Source of the DNA: Gymnogyps californianus
Lineage: Eukaryota; Chordata; Aves; Accipitriformes; Cathartidae
DNA length: 64,000 nucleotides
NCBI RefSeq assembly: GCF_018139145.2
Contig: NC_059483.1
Span: 993,001 to 1,057,000, forward strand
Reading direction: 5' to 3'
The notes below the pieces were generated by a model, which saw only the letters and a program-made list of their open reading frames with translations, was not told the DNA's origin and searched no databases. A program made the position numbers and the translations under genes. This document shows, piece after piece, positions 38,901 through 49,507 of the stretch. How positions within the stretch are numbered: the stretch's first letter is position 1; every line of letters begins with the position of its first letter.

Positions 38901-40899
38901 TACAGCCTCTGTAAGTACGGGTTGGAGCTACAGGTTTTGATTCAGGTGTCAGCTTAAGCACCAGGGATCCTTCGCAGACCGTTGGTTAGAATGAGGTTTC
39001 TGCTGCACACACAGATAATATACGTTACGTGTGGCATTTTGAGCTTTGAGTCAAAGTTGGCTTAAGGCATCCATGATGATAATAGTGAGGCTGTGAAGCA
39101 GCATAACTCTGTTATACTGGTCCCTTAATCTTGGGAGCTGATGCCCTGAAACGTGGGCTGTGAGTGATAGCATCTGTCTGTGTGTGGGAATTAGTGAACA
39201 GTCCTCATTTCATTTCACTTCTGTAGCAGCGTTTGCAGCAGAGGTCCCGCAGCCCTTCCCTGGGCACAGCCTCCTGCCTCTGCCCATCCCTCCTGGCAGC
39301 GCAACATCCCCAGCCCCGGTGCGGGGGGATGTTCGGAGCCTGGGGAGAGGGAACGTCTGTGAGGGGCAGAGCTTGCTCTCTGCAGCACCTCTCAGGGATC
39401 TCCGGCAGTCCTGCCAGAGAGGAGAGAGACCCACGCTTAAGACCTGCCCTGCAGTAAGCTCCATGAAATTCAATTTATCTCCTGCAGAGAGAGAAGAGCT
39501 GAGTCAGCCATGGCTGGATTTTTTTTAAGTGGATAAAAACGCTATGATGTATTTCTGGTCTTGCGCCTAGGATTTGTAAGCCATTCCCCATGGATTTCTT
39601 TTAGTGTACGCTTGAAATTAAAAGCGGTTGGACCAGACATCACTAGAGCAGGAATTATGCATGAGTTGGCTAAAGGTGAATTTGGAAACTAGTATTCATT
39701 ATTCACACTTCTTTTCTAGTTTAAAAACTGCGAGTGGATTTTTGCAGAGGCAGAAAGGGAGCAGAAACAGCCAAACCCGCGTACGCATCCTTACTGCTGG
39801 CGCGTCCCCTGAGAGCACAAGGAGCCGAGAAGATGGGCTGAAAACACGGGGAGCAGAATAAAAGCTCTGTCCCCCGCCTGCAGCCGCTTCATGGAGGTGC
39901 TGCCCCGTGGGGGGCCGGGGCTGCCCCTCCTTGTCCTGGCTGCCATGGCGGGTGCGAGTCCCACCGTCCTCACCAGAAGGCACCGGTCTGACCTCTCAGG
40001 TGGGACAGTCGGGGGCTTTGTGCTCTGGGGGTGGAGAGCAGCAGCCAGAGACTTGACGTCCTGGCACCACGCCACCACCGTCGCCTCCCGTCCCCAACGT
40101 CACGCTTGCAGCCAGGAGCCATTGCCAGGCCCCCAGGGCTTCATTACGGAAAGGGGAATGGCTGTCATTTCCCCTGGCAGAGCGTCGTATGTGAAAAAAT
40201 TAATTCAGGGGGAAAGAAAAAATGCCACCGCTCCCCAGGGCTGGGAGAGCACTGGGCAAAGAGGCACGGACGGGGCCGGGCTGGCAGGCACTGTCCTGTC
40301 GGCTGGGTTTTGGTGGTGGGGACAGCCCAGGAGCAGGGGATGCTCTGGGGCCGGGGGGGAGTGTGAATTCCCCACAGCCCGGGCAGATGAAAGCCGCTAG
40401 TCCGCCCCAAATTGGCCGCTGGTGGGGAAAAATGAGCCACCCGGCTCTTTTTGTTCCCGGTCCTGCTCTTTGCCATGGCAACTCCAAGAGGCCACGCTCC
40501 CTCCTCCCCGCTTTGGGTGCGATAAAGGCAAATTGTGCCCATGATGCTGGGGGCAGCTCTGCCTCTTGGCGAGGCATTTCTAGGGTAACGCCGAGCAGGC
40601 GGCAGCGCAGGAGCTGAACGGGGGAAATGCAGCTCTTCTGGGGGGAAAAAGGCCTAAAACCAAGTTGCTTAAACCCAGACCTGCTTCCCCTCTTTTTATT
40701 CGCCAGCTCTTCTTTACTGATGTACTGACCGTGGTGTTCCTGCAGGCAGGGCAGCCCATCCCTGGCGTGGGAGGAGGCGTCGCGGTGCCGGCAGAGCTCG
40801 GGGCTCTCGGCAGAGCCCACCGCGGCATGTGCCCGGTGCCCGCCTCCCCATGGCGGTGGTTCTCCGTGCCCTGACGCTGCCGTGCTTTCTGCCTTGCAG
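35911..40899 (+). other. OXTR: OXTR intron between TM6 and TM7 exons
   Basis: The intron is 4,989 bp, donor GTATGT at 35911 and acceptor CTTGCAG ending at 40899, phase 1. It interrupts the gene where all vertebrate OXTR genes are split, between TM6 and TM7. It holds no recognisable exon, RNA gene or mobile element. A long pyrimidine-rich tract lies at about 36372-36475. Open frames inside (for example 37429-37911 and 40200-41279 on the - strand) show no family features. Confidence 0.93.
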
Positions 40900-41147
40900 C
40901 CTCCCCCTTCATCATCGCCATGCTCCTGGCCAGCCTTAACAGCTGCTGCAACCCCTGGATCTACATGCTGTACACGGGCCATCTCTTCCGTGACCTGATG
41001 CGGCGCTTCCTCTGCTGCTCCACGCGCTACCTGAAGTCGCGGCCGGCGTGCGACCTGAGCGTCAGCAAGAAGAGCAACTCCTCCTCCTTCGTCCTCAGCT
41101 GCAAGAGCATAAGCCAGAGGAGCTTCACGCGGCCGTCCACGACGTGA
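40900..41147 (+). CDS. OXTR: Oxytocin/mesotocin receptor, last coding exon (TM7 and tail)
   Basis: This exon completes OXTR: residues 311 (split codon, Ala) to 392, stop TGA at 41145-41147. It encodes TM7 with [11 protein letters not shown], in which NPWIY (328-332) is the NPxxY motif. The cytoplasmic tail follows, with a Cys pair at 349-350 that fits the palmitoylation site of the family. Next comes the conserved [11 protein letters not shown] block (367-377), and the tail ends in a Ser/Thr-rich region (RSFTRPSTT) of the kind phosphorylated by GRKs before arrestin binding. The acceptor CTTGCAG|CC restores the frame with the 931-nt first coding exon (931 + 248 = 1,179 nt, 392 codons plus stop). 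Confidence 0.97.
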
Positions 41148-42200
41148 GGGCATCGCTGGCCGGGACCTTGTGCCGCCGCCGTGCTGACTCCAGCGCTTCC
41201 CTGTGAAAAGCTGGGATTCGGACAAGCAAGGGGGGTTCTGTATAAATAGGTGTATATATGTCTGTGCGCGTGTAAGCATGTACAGCGGTAGTTATTTAAC
41301 TGAGGTGGGAGTGGGGGGAGGACTTCTGTGGTGCAAGTTTCAGTGTTGCCTGGGACTGGACACCAGGAACCCCACTTCTGAGCCCCCAAACCACTGATGT
41401 TGGTGGCTTTTAGATACCACCGGGAGGGACAGGTTTTGCCCCGAACGATCCCATGCTGCTGGGGCAGCTGCGCTACGTCCCCGTCAGGTGCGAGGGGCTG
41501 CAGCACAGGGTGATAGGTGCCACCCCGGGCACCCAGGCATCGGGCACCCGGCCCCACCTCCGCCTGCAGCAGGAATCCAGTGGGACGGCAGTGCCTGGCT
41601 GGGGCAGAGCTGCGGGCACTGCGCTCTCAACACGGGTGCGCTTGCTTTGCTTGAAGCGCTGTGGGGCAGAGGCAGCCCCATCCCTGCATCCCTGGTCGGT
41701 GCCAGCCCTGCTTCCCCCAGCCCCGGCCCGCCGGCGGCACCGCCGGCACAGAGCAGGGCAGTCCTGCTGCCACGGGCTGGGGCGGCAGTGGGGACAGGGC
41801 TGGGGACAAGCCTCCCAGGGGACAACACTAACGCCCGGGTGTCCCTACCCCCCCCGGCAGCTCTGCTCCGTGAGGCTGCACGCCCGGGCCAGCCGGAGCC
41901 AGGGGAGCGGACACGACTGCAGGGCCAGGGGATCTGTGCAATAACACGGTTGCTGAGTGTGCTCAAAAGCTGCTCTGAAGGCAGGCGTGTGGGATTACAG
42001 CTGGACTCCATGGGGTTTAACAGAGAAACTCCTGTTGAGTCCCCGGAGGCCAAGCTTTTGCTTTGGGTTTACCGCAGATCGCGTTTAGTCTTTTACACCA
42101 ATGCAATTTTCTTGCTCTGTAATGCACAAGGTCATGCTTATGGCATGGATTTTTTATTGTTAAGAAATACCTGTAAATAAAGTTTTCTGACTGTGTCTTG
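41148..42200 (+). other. OXTR: OXTR 3' untranslated region
   Basis: About 1.05 kb follows the stop codon with no other gene. It goes from G+C-rich (41440-41940) to AT-rich (42050-42190) and ends in a canonical AATAAA (42176-42181) followed by TTTTCTGACTGTGTCTTG, a good GU-rich downstream element. An alternative proximal signal was not seen. Confidence 0.75.
42176..42181 (+). terminator. OXTR: OXTR poly(A) signal AATAAA
   Basis: Canonical hexamer in CTGTAAATAAAGTTTTCTG with a T/GT-rich element just downstream, 1.03 kb after the OXTR stop. Cleavage is expected about 10-25 nt later. Confidence 0.75.
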
Positions 42201-43400
42201 ATGGAAAGGGGGAGGGGAAGTGCAGAAGGAGCACTAGACTAAGAAAATGAAGGAAACCCATGGGAAACAACGCTTTAAACTCAAGACCCAAGTATGCTCA
42301 GCGTAACGATGCTTTTGTTTATAGAGTACTGCACCAAGCACTTAAGATCTGCACAGCGCTGTATTCCATAGCATGAAGCTCGCTGTGACACAGCCGTGGG
42401 CGGGTGGGACAGCTGGGGTGAAGCGCAGCTCCGGCTGAAGGCGGTGGGAGCTTCCCCGTGAACTCGGTGGCAGTGGGATCCGGCGACTGCAGACGGATGC
42501 TCCTGCCTTTGCTCACGCCGCCTCCCGGCGCTGCAGCCAGGGGGGATGTGCAGAAACAAGGCTGCATGCAGTCAAAGAGTAATATGATTTGGCCTTACGT
42601 GTTGGGAATGAATATGAAAAATGCATTTAAATGTGTACTTTATTTTTTCACTGTCATCAACAGGTACATTTTCACCTTTCATATCCTGGCATTCCTTTGA
42701 TTTTTTTGTAGTAGCTTCAAGTGAGCTCTCGGCACATTTGCTGAATGTCTCAGCACATTCAGTCCCAGCATATTTTACCAGACTGGTTTAAATCCTTAGC
42801 AAAGCATACAGCATTTTCCTTCCATGTTCACCTTCTTTCTCCTTGAGAGTAATTGGCTCCTGCACAAAACAAGGAGCGGGGGCTTCCATTTTATCATGAA
42901 CCCGGGCGCCTGGCGCATCGTCCATCTGCCAGGAAGGAAACGCAACGTGGCGATAGATTTTACTGGGATTGATGCCCAGAGCAAGGAGGAGGCTTTGGGA
43001 GAGGCAGGGCATCGCCTTGCGAGCCCTGGTTGCCATTACTTGCTGCGGTTACGGGGTCGGGCAGGCGGGGCCGTGCCCCCACGCGTGGGAATACTGCGCT
43101 CTCCAGCCGAGGGATGCTGCAGCCCACGGCCGAGCTCCCGCGCTGTCCCCGGGCTGCGGCGAAATGGGGACGGCGAGAGGAGCTCCAGGTTTGTTGCAGT
43201 GGAAGGATGTCGAACGCGCTGCCGAAAAACTTTTCGTAAGGGTCAAAAGCAAAATAGAGGTGCTGACACGTGAGTGGCGTGTGCTCCACGTGTGGGGAGC
43301 CCATAGAACACTGCAGTGGGGAGATCAGAATTTTGGAGGATTTTTTGGGTCCAGGCTGTGAACTACTAGAAGAAAAAAAATTAAAAAGAATATAATCCCA
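42201..43400. other. Short intergenic gap between the OXTR and CAV3 3' ends
   Basis: About 1.2 kb lies between the two convergent genes. No gene or repeat is recognised. An AT-rich patch (42580-42720) precedes a CpG-rich patch (43020-43200). Confidence 0.5.
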
Positions 43401-43418
43401 GTATTGTTTTTAATTATT

Positions 43419-43424
43419 TTTATT
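43419..43424 (-). terminator. CAV3: Possible CAV3 poly(A) signal
   Basis: TTTATT on + is AATAAA on the - strand, 1.75 kb past the CAV3 stop. A weaker variant, ATTAAA (- strand) near 44663-44668, would give a shorter 3' UTR of about 0.5 kb. Sequence alone does not decide between them. Confidence 0.35.
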
Positions 43425-43744
43425 CCCACAAAAAGCTTTAAAAAATGCTCACAATAAAGTGGGTTTGGAGACTTTTTTCCCCCTACAAATATCTAAATAT
43501 CTTTTTTTTGTATCACTCCGTCCATCTGGAGGCCCGGTGTTGCTAGAGCATGGGTGCTATATTGCTATGGAATAATGGAAGTCCACAATCCCAGGCCATT
43601 GGAAGACCACCAATAGAAAAATCTGGCTCTTTCTTGTCCTTGGCATGGCACTAGAAGAGACTTTGGCTCCAAGTCTTTGTTGGAAGCCAAGGGAAAAAAG
43701 CACATGAATACAATTGAGAATAACCTCTGAACAACGAGACCTCC

Positions 43745-43815
43745 TGGGCCCTGATTCAGCAAAGCACTTAAGGCCAGAGCCAAAAAAGCGTTTAAGTGCC
43801 TCAAAGTTAAAGTAC
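43745..43815. repeat. Probable remnant of an ancient amniote interspersed repeat
   Basis: CCCTGATTCAGCAAAGCACT followed by TAAG, then TTTAAGTGCCTCAAAGTTAA, resembles the 'gatccagcaaagcacttaag…cttaactttaag' repeat that I recall as common in turtles, crocodilians and birds. The 8-bp arms GCACTTAA (43764-43771) and TTAAGTGC (43792-43799) are inverted and could form a stem. I cannot name the family with certainty. Confidence 0.4.
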
Positions 43816-45169
43816 GGCTTCATGGAAGATGGAGTAAACAAATTAATTGACAATACAGGGGAGGAAATAGCTCCGGATTGGACTTTTTCCCCCTCGTCCC
43901 TGTGTTTTCATGAGCCGGGGCGGCCGGGAGCGGGCAGTGTCCTGGCGGGGGCTCCTTCCTCTGCTCCCCCCGCACATCTGGGCAAGCCCCGCGGGATCCT
44001 AGGGGAGGGGGGCTGGCTGGAGGGAAGGGTGCGAGGCAGCGCCTTGGGTGGGGGTCTCCTGCCTCGGGGCAGAGCCCGAGGGGTCGGCGTGGTCCTGCCG
44101 CCCCGCAGCCTCGGTCGCTCCGTCCCAGCACCGGGACGGCAGCCGAAGCAGGGCAGGGCACGGAGCAGAGGGACAGCCCTCGCTGTGTAAGACAAACGCA
44201 TTGCTGTAGGGTAGAGCTTACCTGGCATCAAACAAGCAAGCACGTGGTAAATATTCTCCCTGAGAAACGAGCCAAAGCTTTACTTAAAGCCAAGCTTGTC
44301 ATTTCTCAAGGGAAGTTCCCAAAAGCCGTTTGTTCTCCTCGCTCCCCATGGTGCTGCCCGGCTGCCCTCTCTGCAGCCCCAGCACGCTCACGGGCGATGC
44401 GCAGGACGGCTGCCCACCGATGCTGTACTGCCCGCTGAATCCTGACCACAAAGCATAACGGTGCCCCATAATTAAGTAGTGAGTGTCGAACTGCCACAAA
44501 TGGTTTTGCAATTGCTGGTTGCCCAGGCTCGGTACATGCTCCCGGAAGGCAGACGCATTTCATGCACTAATTGATCTGGATTTCAAAGCTTTTCTGAAAT
44601 GCAAACACACATGAAAAAAAGTTTGTTTTCACTATTCTATCCACAAAACTTCTGTGCAGCGTGATTTAATACGGAAGCTTCCACAACAACAATTATTTGC
44701 AGCAAATAATAATTTATATGCAAGTATTTCTCTTAGTGTCATGCTAGACTGAAGGGATGGAGAAGCAGGCAGGGTTTGGTCTGTTGTCCAGCAGCATCTC
44801 TGCACCCTCGCTTCTCGCTCTGCAGCTGCAGGTTGTGGCCCAGGGCTGTGGTCCAGGAGACGCTGCGGTCCCTCCCACAGGAGCGGGGCACGATGACGGG
44901 GGTCCTGGAGGGCAGAGGGCTCGCCAAGCCTCAACGGGCTTCTCTTCTCCTAAAGCTGCTGGCTTTGGCATGGAGCAAGGGGCCGCCTGGCATGCCTCCG
45001 TCTGCAGGGAGCATCCCCGACAGCCAGCTCTGCCGCGGGGCCCCGCTGCACTGCGCAGGTCCCTGGGCACGGGTGTCCGTGTGCCCGAGGGCAGGGCACA
45101 CTGCAGGAGCCAGGGAAACCTGCGCAGAGGGGTGGTTGTGCGAGGGCTGGTTGGGGTGGCTGTGGGGAC

Positions 45170-45511
45170 CTAGATCTCCTTCCGGAGAGCAACTCTGATG
45201 TTGCCGCAGATCTTGGAGAGTGCCTCAAAGAGCGGGTCGCAGAAGGTGTGGATGCAGAGGGAGTAGATGCGGCTGACGCACTGGATCTCTATCAGGTAGC
45301 TCTTGATGCAGGGCACCACTGCCCAGATGTGGCAGAAGGAGATGAGGGCAAAGAGGAAGCCCCAGACGACTGCCAGGGGGATGCCCAGGATGGCAGAGAG
45401 CAGCCGGTAGCACCAGTACTTGCTGACGGTGAAGGTGGTGTAGCTGGTTTTCCAGACGCCGTCAAAGCTGTACGTTCCCACAGGCTCAGCTATCACATCC
45501 TCAAAATCCAC
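45170..45511 (-). CDS. CAV3: Caveolin-3, coding exon 2 (scaffold, hairpin, C-terminal domain)
   Basis: This exon encodes residues 39-151 of caveolin-3, the muscle caveolin that oligomerises in the sarcolemma to form caveolae and takes part in T-tubule organisation. It opens with [10 protein letters not shown], which contains the caveolin signature (FEDVIAEP, 41-48). The scaffolding domain follows (about 55-74, rich in aromatics), then the intramembrane hairpin (about 75-106). The C-terminal domain has cysteines 106, 116 and 129 at the positions palmitoylated in caveolins. It ends RKEI with stop TAG (45172-45170). Reading in the - direction, the acceptor is CTCCCAG|GTGGATTTT and the frame is phase 0, so the 38 codons of exon 1 join cleanly for 151 residues, the same length as human CAV3. 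It is clearly CAV3 and not CAV1: the N-terminal extension is absent and the muscle-type ends are present. Confidence 0.98.
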   Translation of the reverse strand: MDFEDVIAEPVGTYSFDGVWKTSYTTFTVSKYWCYRLLSAILGIPLAVVWGFLFALISFCHIWAVVPCIKSYLIEIQCVSRIYSLCIHTFCDPLFEALSKICGNIRVALRKEI

Positions 45512-48500
45512 CTGGGAGGAGCGGAGATGGGGGTCAGGGGGGTTTGGGGGGGTTAACAAGGGCTCCAGTGCAAGGACGAGGATCCGCTGCGACGTGAGAG
45601 GAGAGCCCGAACGGAGGGGGCTGGGGAGAGCAAGGGCCGTGCTGGGGGGGACGGATCCCCTGCACCCCCCGAGCAAGGACAAGCCCCGGTGCAGCAGGAG
45701 AGCCCCTGCCCTTGCAGAGGTCCAAGCGGGAGATGGCGCAGGGCTCCCGACGCTGCCTGGCCTCAGCCCGTGGGCAGTGCAGCACGCAGGCTTAGCCCAC
45801 GGCACCAGACCCCAGGCTCGGCCGCTGCGGGACGCATTCCCCGGTCCCAAACCCCGAGCTGTGGATGGTGCTTCCAGGTGCCGGGGCCACGCGCGAGCCC
45901 TCGGAACAGGAGCTGTGTGTGGGAGGGTTTACTTCGGAGGAGGCCAGAGCCCGTTCCTACCCTTTTTTAGCGTTCAGGGACATGGGCTGCCTGCTCGGCA
46001 AGGAGGTGGTTTGTGCTAATAAAAATCCAACAGCCCTCTTGATTTACGATTTATTTATTTATATATGCGGGGGCGAGGTGCTCAATTCTGTCTGTCTGTG
46101 TTCTGTCTGAAGAGGGAGAGAGATCGCTTGGCCGTGCCCTTACAGGGATAGTGCTGTTATGTGCAAGCATTGCGAGTGTCTCTGAATGACAAATACTCTT
46201 AAAAGCCTCTGAACTACACACAGAGATCTCATTGTGGTGTAACTCATTTCTAGGGAATATGTGAGCCAAGCTATTTGTCTTGAAAAACAGCATGGCCTTT
46301 CCTTGGGAAGCTAATGTGTCTGTTTGTACATTTATGTTAAATTGCAATATCTATTCTGGTTTTGGAAGCACTTTGATCATAAAATCATTCTGCATCATCT
46401 TTAATTTCCTGGAGTGGGCAGGAGGTACCGGGAGAGATACTGACGCAGATTAGGAATCAGCAGCCAGGTTAGCTGGTCCGGGAGCGCCTGGCAGCAGCTC
46501 CCGGGAAAGCCCTGCTGCCCCGGTGGGCTGGGAACCGAGGAGCGGGTCCCTGCACAGCTGCCTGACTGCCTGATGAGCTCATCAGGGGATCAATTAACGG
46601 AGGGAGCAGCAGGCTATAAGAGAAGAGTCTCTGCCTTGCTGCTTCTTTTGCTAACAGTGCACCAGAAGCGGGTCTGGAGGAGCGGTGGAGGCAGAGGCTG
46701 AATCCTGAGCTGAGCCTAGGCACTGCCCCGAAGTGCTCAGGGACCAGCAAACGCAGGTACCGCTCTATTGCTTTGCCTGGGAGGAGGCTTTTAAAGCTCT
46801 GCAAAGCCTCTGTAGCTGGTGCTGCCGCTGTAACTGTAACGTGGTCTCAGATTCCGCCTGTTGCACTGTAATGCTCAGGGCAGGTTTATCTATGGCCACG
46901 TGAACCCTTCAGCCTGCAAAGCACTCTGATTCCCTGCTTCCCTCCTCTGGATGCCTCTCTACCTGCTGTGCTTGAAGAGCATCGCATGCTTTAATGCCCA
47001 GGGTGTTTTTGAGTGTGTTGCTGCCTGCTGGAGAGCTGGGAGGCTTTAGCTTTCCCTTCGGGACACTGTTGAGCAGCAGCGGGGTGAGTTGTGCTCCTCA
47101 CCCCGGGGCTGGCTCTGCCCTCCCTCCCCAGCCCTATCGGCTGTGCTATTTTTAAGTTGGGAGGAATGCTAGGTAGCTTGAGCAAACGCTCTGAAAACTT
47201 CCAAAGCTGATGAAGCAGCAGCGTGGCCGTGTAAGTGGGTGAGCTTGAAAATCCTCTTACAGGCTTTTGGGGATCCCTGAGTGGGAAAAGGCAGGGGTGG
47301 GGGAACATGGCTGGCATGAGGGGTTAGGGATGGCGTGGAAGATGCTGGCATTATCCCCCAGTAGCAGCCCGTGACATCTCCAAGCTGGGGAGCAGGGAGG
47401 TGTGCCCCGGAGTGCTGCCTGGCACTGGGGGTGAGCGGGCTGAAGGCTGTCCCGGTCCTCGCTGCACCGGCAGCATGGCCGATGGCAGGGTGGTGCTGCC
47501 CGCAGCCCAGCGCCTCGCCAAGCCCCGGGCCAAGGCTGTTGGGACGCGCTGGCACGGTGCAGCGTGGATGTGGGATGTGCCGCTGGGAACGCGCTTGAGA
47601 TACCGGGGTGCCTGGCAGCTGTCACAGGCACGCCTCGCTGTGCCAGAAGGGTGCCCATCTACGGCTGTCACTGTCACAGCTCATCTGGGGGGCTTTTAAT
47701 TTGACCATGCCATGGTTTTAGCTGTAATAGTGTTTTAATGCACAAATGCAGGCTTGCATTTCACCAGTGTGATCAAGGTCACAGCCCATTACAAAGCCTT
47801 TGTGAGCAGGCTTGGTGCATGCTGTCCCTTCTGGCACGTCATCCACTTTGATCTCTCAAGTACAGTTTTAACAAAACCCTTCCATCTCCTCCTGTTCTCC
47901 TTTGGGCCAGAATTATCTTTGGCATGATGGTAACAAAGCTTAGAGCAACCACGTTTTAGTGGTCAGCATTCAGGAAAATGTTTCCCTGTTCAGCTAGACT
48001 GAGAACTCCTCTTGATCAAAAATAGACAGAGGAGGCTTGCTGCACCCTCCTGCTGCTGTGTGGGAGAAACAATCTCCTTCCAAAAAGGACAACACGTATC
48101 TAAATGCTCTGGTGCTCAGATTGTCAGGTCTTGAAGATTAGTAGTCTTTTTTCCAAGGTTCCCTTTAAATCAGTGATATGGGCTGACCCTATTTTATTTT
48201 TGGCTCCGCACTTACTGGTACGAAGGAGGGCGTCTCCACAAATTTTCAAGCTACAGCCCGTGAAGTTGGAGAGTGCATTCAAGGAATGGGAACTATTGCA
48301 TTAATGGGAGCCATGCACGCCGCCCAGCCGGCGTCTGGACGCCCCTGGCAGCAGGGCTGTGGCTTGTAGCAGGTTACCTCCCTGCAGCCCGAGGTAATGC
48401 CACCTCTTGAGGCACGTATACCAGGGACTTACAGCCCTGGCTGAGGTCAAGCCAAATACAGAATGACAATACCAATACACTGACTGCGTTAAGGAGGCAG

Positions 48501-48536
48501 CGACGCTTCTAAAACACCGTGCTGAGAAAGTCCTAC
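45512..48536 (-). other. CAV3: CAV3 intron
   Basis: A single 3,025-bp intron, with donor GTAGGA (- strand, from 48536) and acceptor CCCAG (ending at 45512), splits the gene after codon 38, the position conserved in vertebrate CAV3. It contains a separate + strand promoter candidate (46569-46756) and otherwise no recognised gene or transposon. Open frames at 46991-47699 overlap on both strands and lack family features. Confidence 0.93.
46569..46756 (+). promoter_or_regulatory. Candidate TATA promoter and first exon antisense to CAV3
   Basis: An 18-bp perfect palindrome CCTGATGAGCTCATCAGG (46569-46586) is followed by GATCAATTAAC and, 28 bp after the palindrome, a TATA-like CTATAAG (46614-46620). 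A start site would be expected near 46645. The sequence then runs to AAACGCAG|GTACCG, a possible 5' splice site with exon end 46756. No long frame is present, so this would be a non-coding first exon. SSUH2 is the gene expected on this strand to the right of CAV3, and in mammals its 5' end overlaps CAV3. That link is inference. Confidence 0.35.
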
Positions 48537-48650
48537 CTTGACGACGTCCTCGTTTATATGCTTTGGGTCTCTGTTCACCAGGTCGATCTCCTTGGTGTGC
48601 TGGTCCTTGATGATGATCCTCTCCTCCAGCTCAGTCCGTTCCTCTGCCAT
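48537..48650 (-). CDS. CAV3: Caveolin-3, coding exon 1 (N-terminal domain)
   Basis: This exon encodes the first 38 residues of CAV3: an acidic N terminus ([10 protein letters not shown]), then [11 protein letters not shown] (20-30), INEDVVK and a phase-0 donor AAG|GTAGGA at 48537/48536. [11 protein letters not shown] is almost invariant in CAV3. The initiator (48650-48648) lies in GCAGCCATGG, a strong Kozak context, and no other ATG in frame lies close upstream. The frame joins exon 2 at Val39 directly. The domain is cytosolic and takes part in oligomerisation in the family. Confidence 0.97.
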
Positions 48651-48765
48651 GGCTGCTCTGCCGCCAGCTTGGCTCCGGCTGCTCACAGAGCAGGGAATTG
48701 GGGCTCTGCTGGAGGAGGACCTGGGGGAGGGCAGGGTGTGGAGGCACTGGCCCCCCCGCCACCCG

Positions 48766-48843
48766 CCGCAGCTGCCCTGCAGCCCTGCGCCCCTGGCAGC
48801 GCTCCAGGCTAAAATTAATGTTGTGCCTCCCGCAGCTGCCCTG
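48766..48843 (-). promoter_or_regulatory. CAV3: CAV3 muscle promoter module: E-box, MEF2 site, E-box
   Basis: Two CAGCTG E-boxes (48769-48774 and 48833-48838), the type bound by MyoD/myogenin, flank CTAAAATTAA (48809-48818), which fits the MEF2 consensus YTAWWWWTAR. The three sites lie about 119-188 bp upstream of the CAV3 ATG. Both E-boxes sit in an identical 14-mer CCGCAGCTGCCCTG (48766-48779, 48830-48843). Myogenic control of CAV3 through a promoter E-box is established in mammals; use of this module is inferred. Confidence 0.6.
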
Positions 48844-49453
48844 AAGTGTCCCTTAAAGGGGCTTTGCTGGGGACAGCCCCCACGGTGTCACCTCTGGGCG
48901 GAGGGGGGGCCCTCGAGCCGGGCCAAGGGTGGGTGTGCAGCCCCCCAGCCCAGCTGTGCAGGTGGGATTTTCTCCTCGCGTGGGGAGGCAGCGTGGGAGA
49001 AACGATGCCCAAATTGGGGCAAAAGTCCTCAAAAGCCTGAGAGAAATAGTTGTTTACGAGGGAAACTGTCGTTTACGAATCTGTAAACGAAGTGGCTCAG
49101 AGGAGACTGGAATCGTGTCTATAAATATCGCCCAGAGAAGCCACATTGTCCTGGGACGGCCAGCGAGCCTCGGGGTCCCTCCGGGAGCCCAGAAGAAGGC
49201 TCGCAGTATCAGCTTGGATTGCTTCGATTCTAGCTTTTTCACACAGAGAAACTCGAGGAAATCCAACAGATCAACCCACAGATCTATAATGGTTGGGGTA
49301 TCTCCTCCATGAACACTGGGCAGTGACATGTAGCATATTAATGAAGATTTATTTAACTTGTGCTGTATTTTGATAATCCTCATCAACGCCTTCAGTGCTC
49401 TCTTGGTTTTCGTGAACTGAATATTTGTTTAAAACTAATGGTTTTGCGGGGGG

Positions 49454-49507
49454 AAAAAAAACCCACAAACAAACCCAACAACCAAACAAACCACCCACCC
49501 ACCCACA
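49454..49507. repeat. A/C-rich low-complexity tract
   Basis: An A-run is followed by CCCACAAACAAACCCAACAA-type sequence and ends in (CCCA)n just before 49508. It is simple sequence with almost no G or T. Confidence 0.85.

Noticed and set aside
40200..41279. 359-codon frame on the - strand across the OXTR last exon
   Set aside because: It overlaps the conserved OXTR exon antisense, its composition follows the G+C-rich intron, and no domain is visible.
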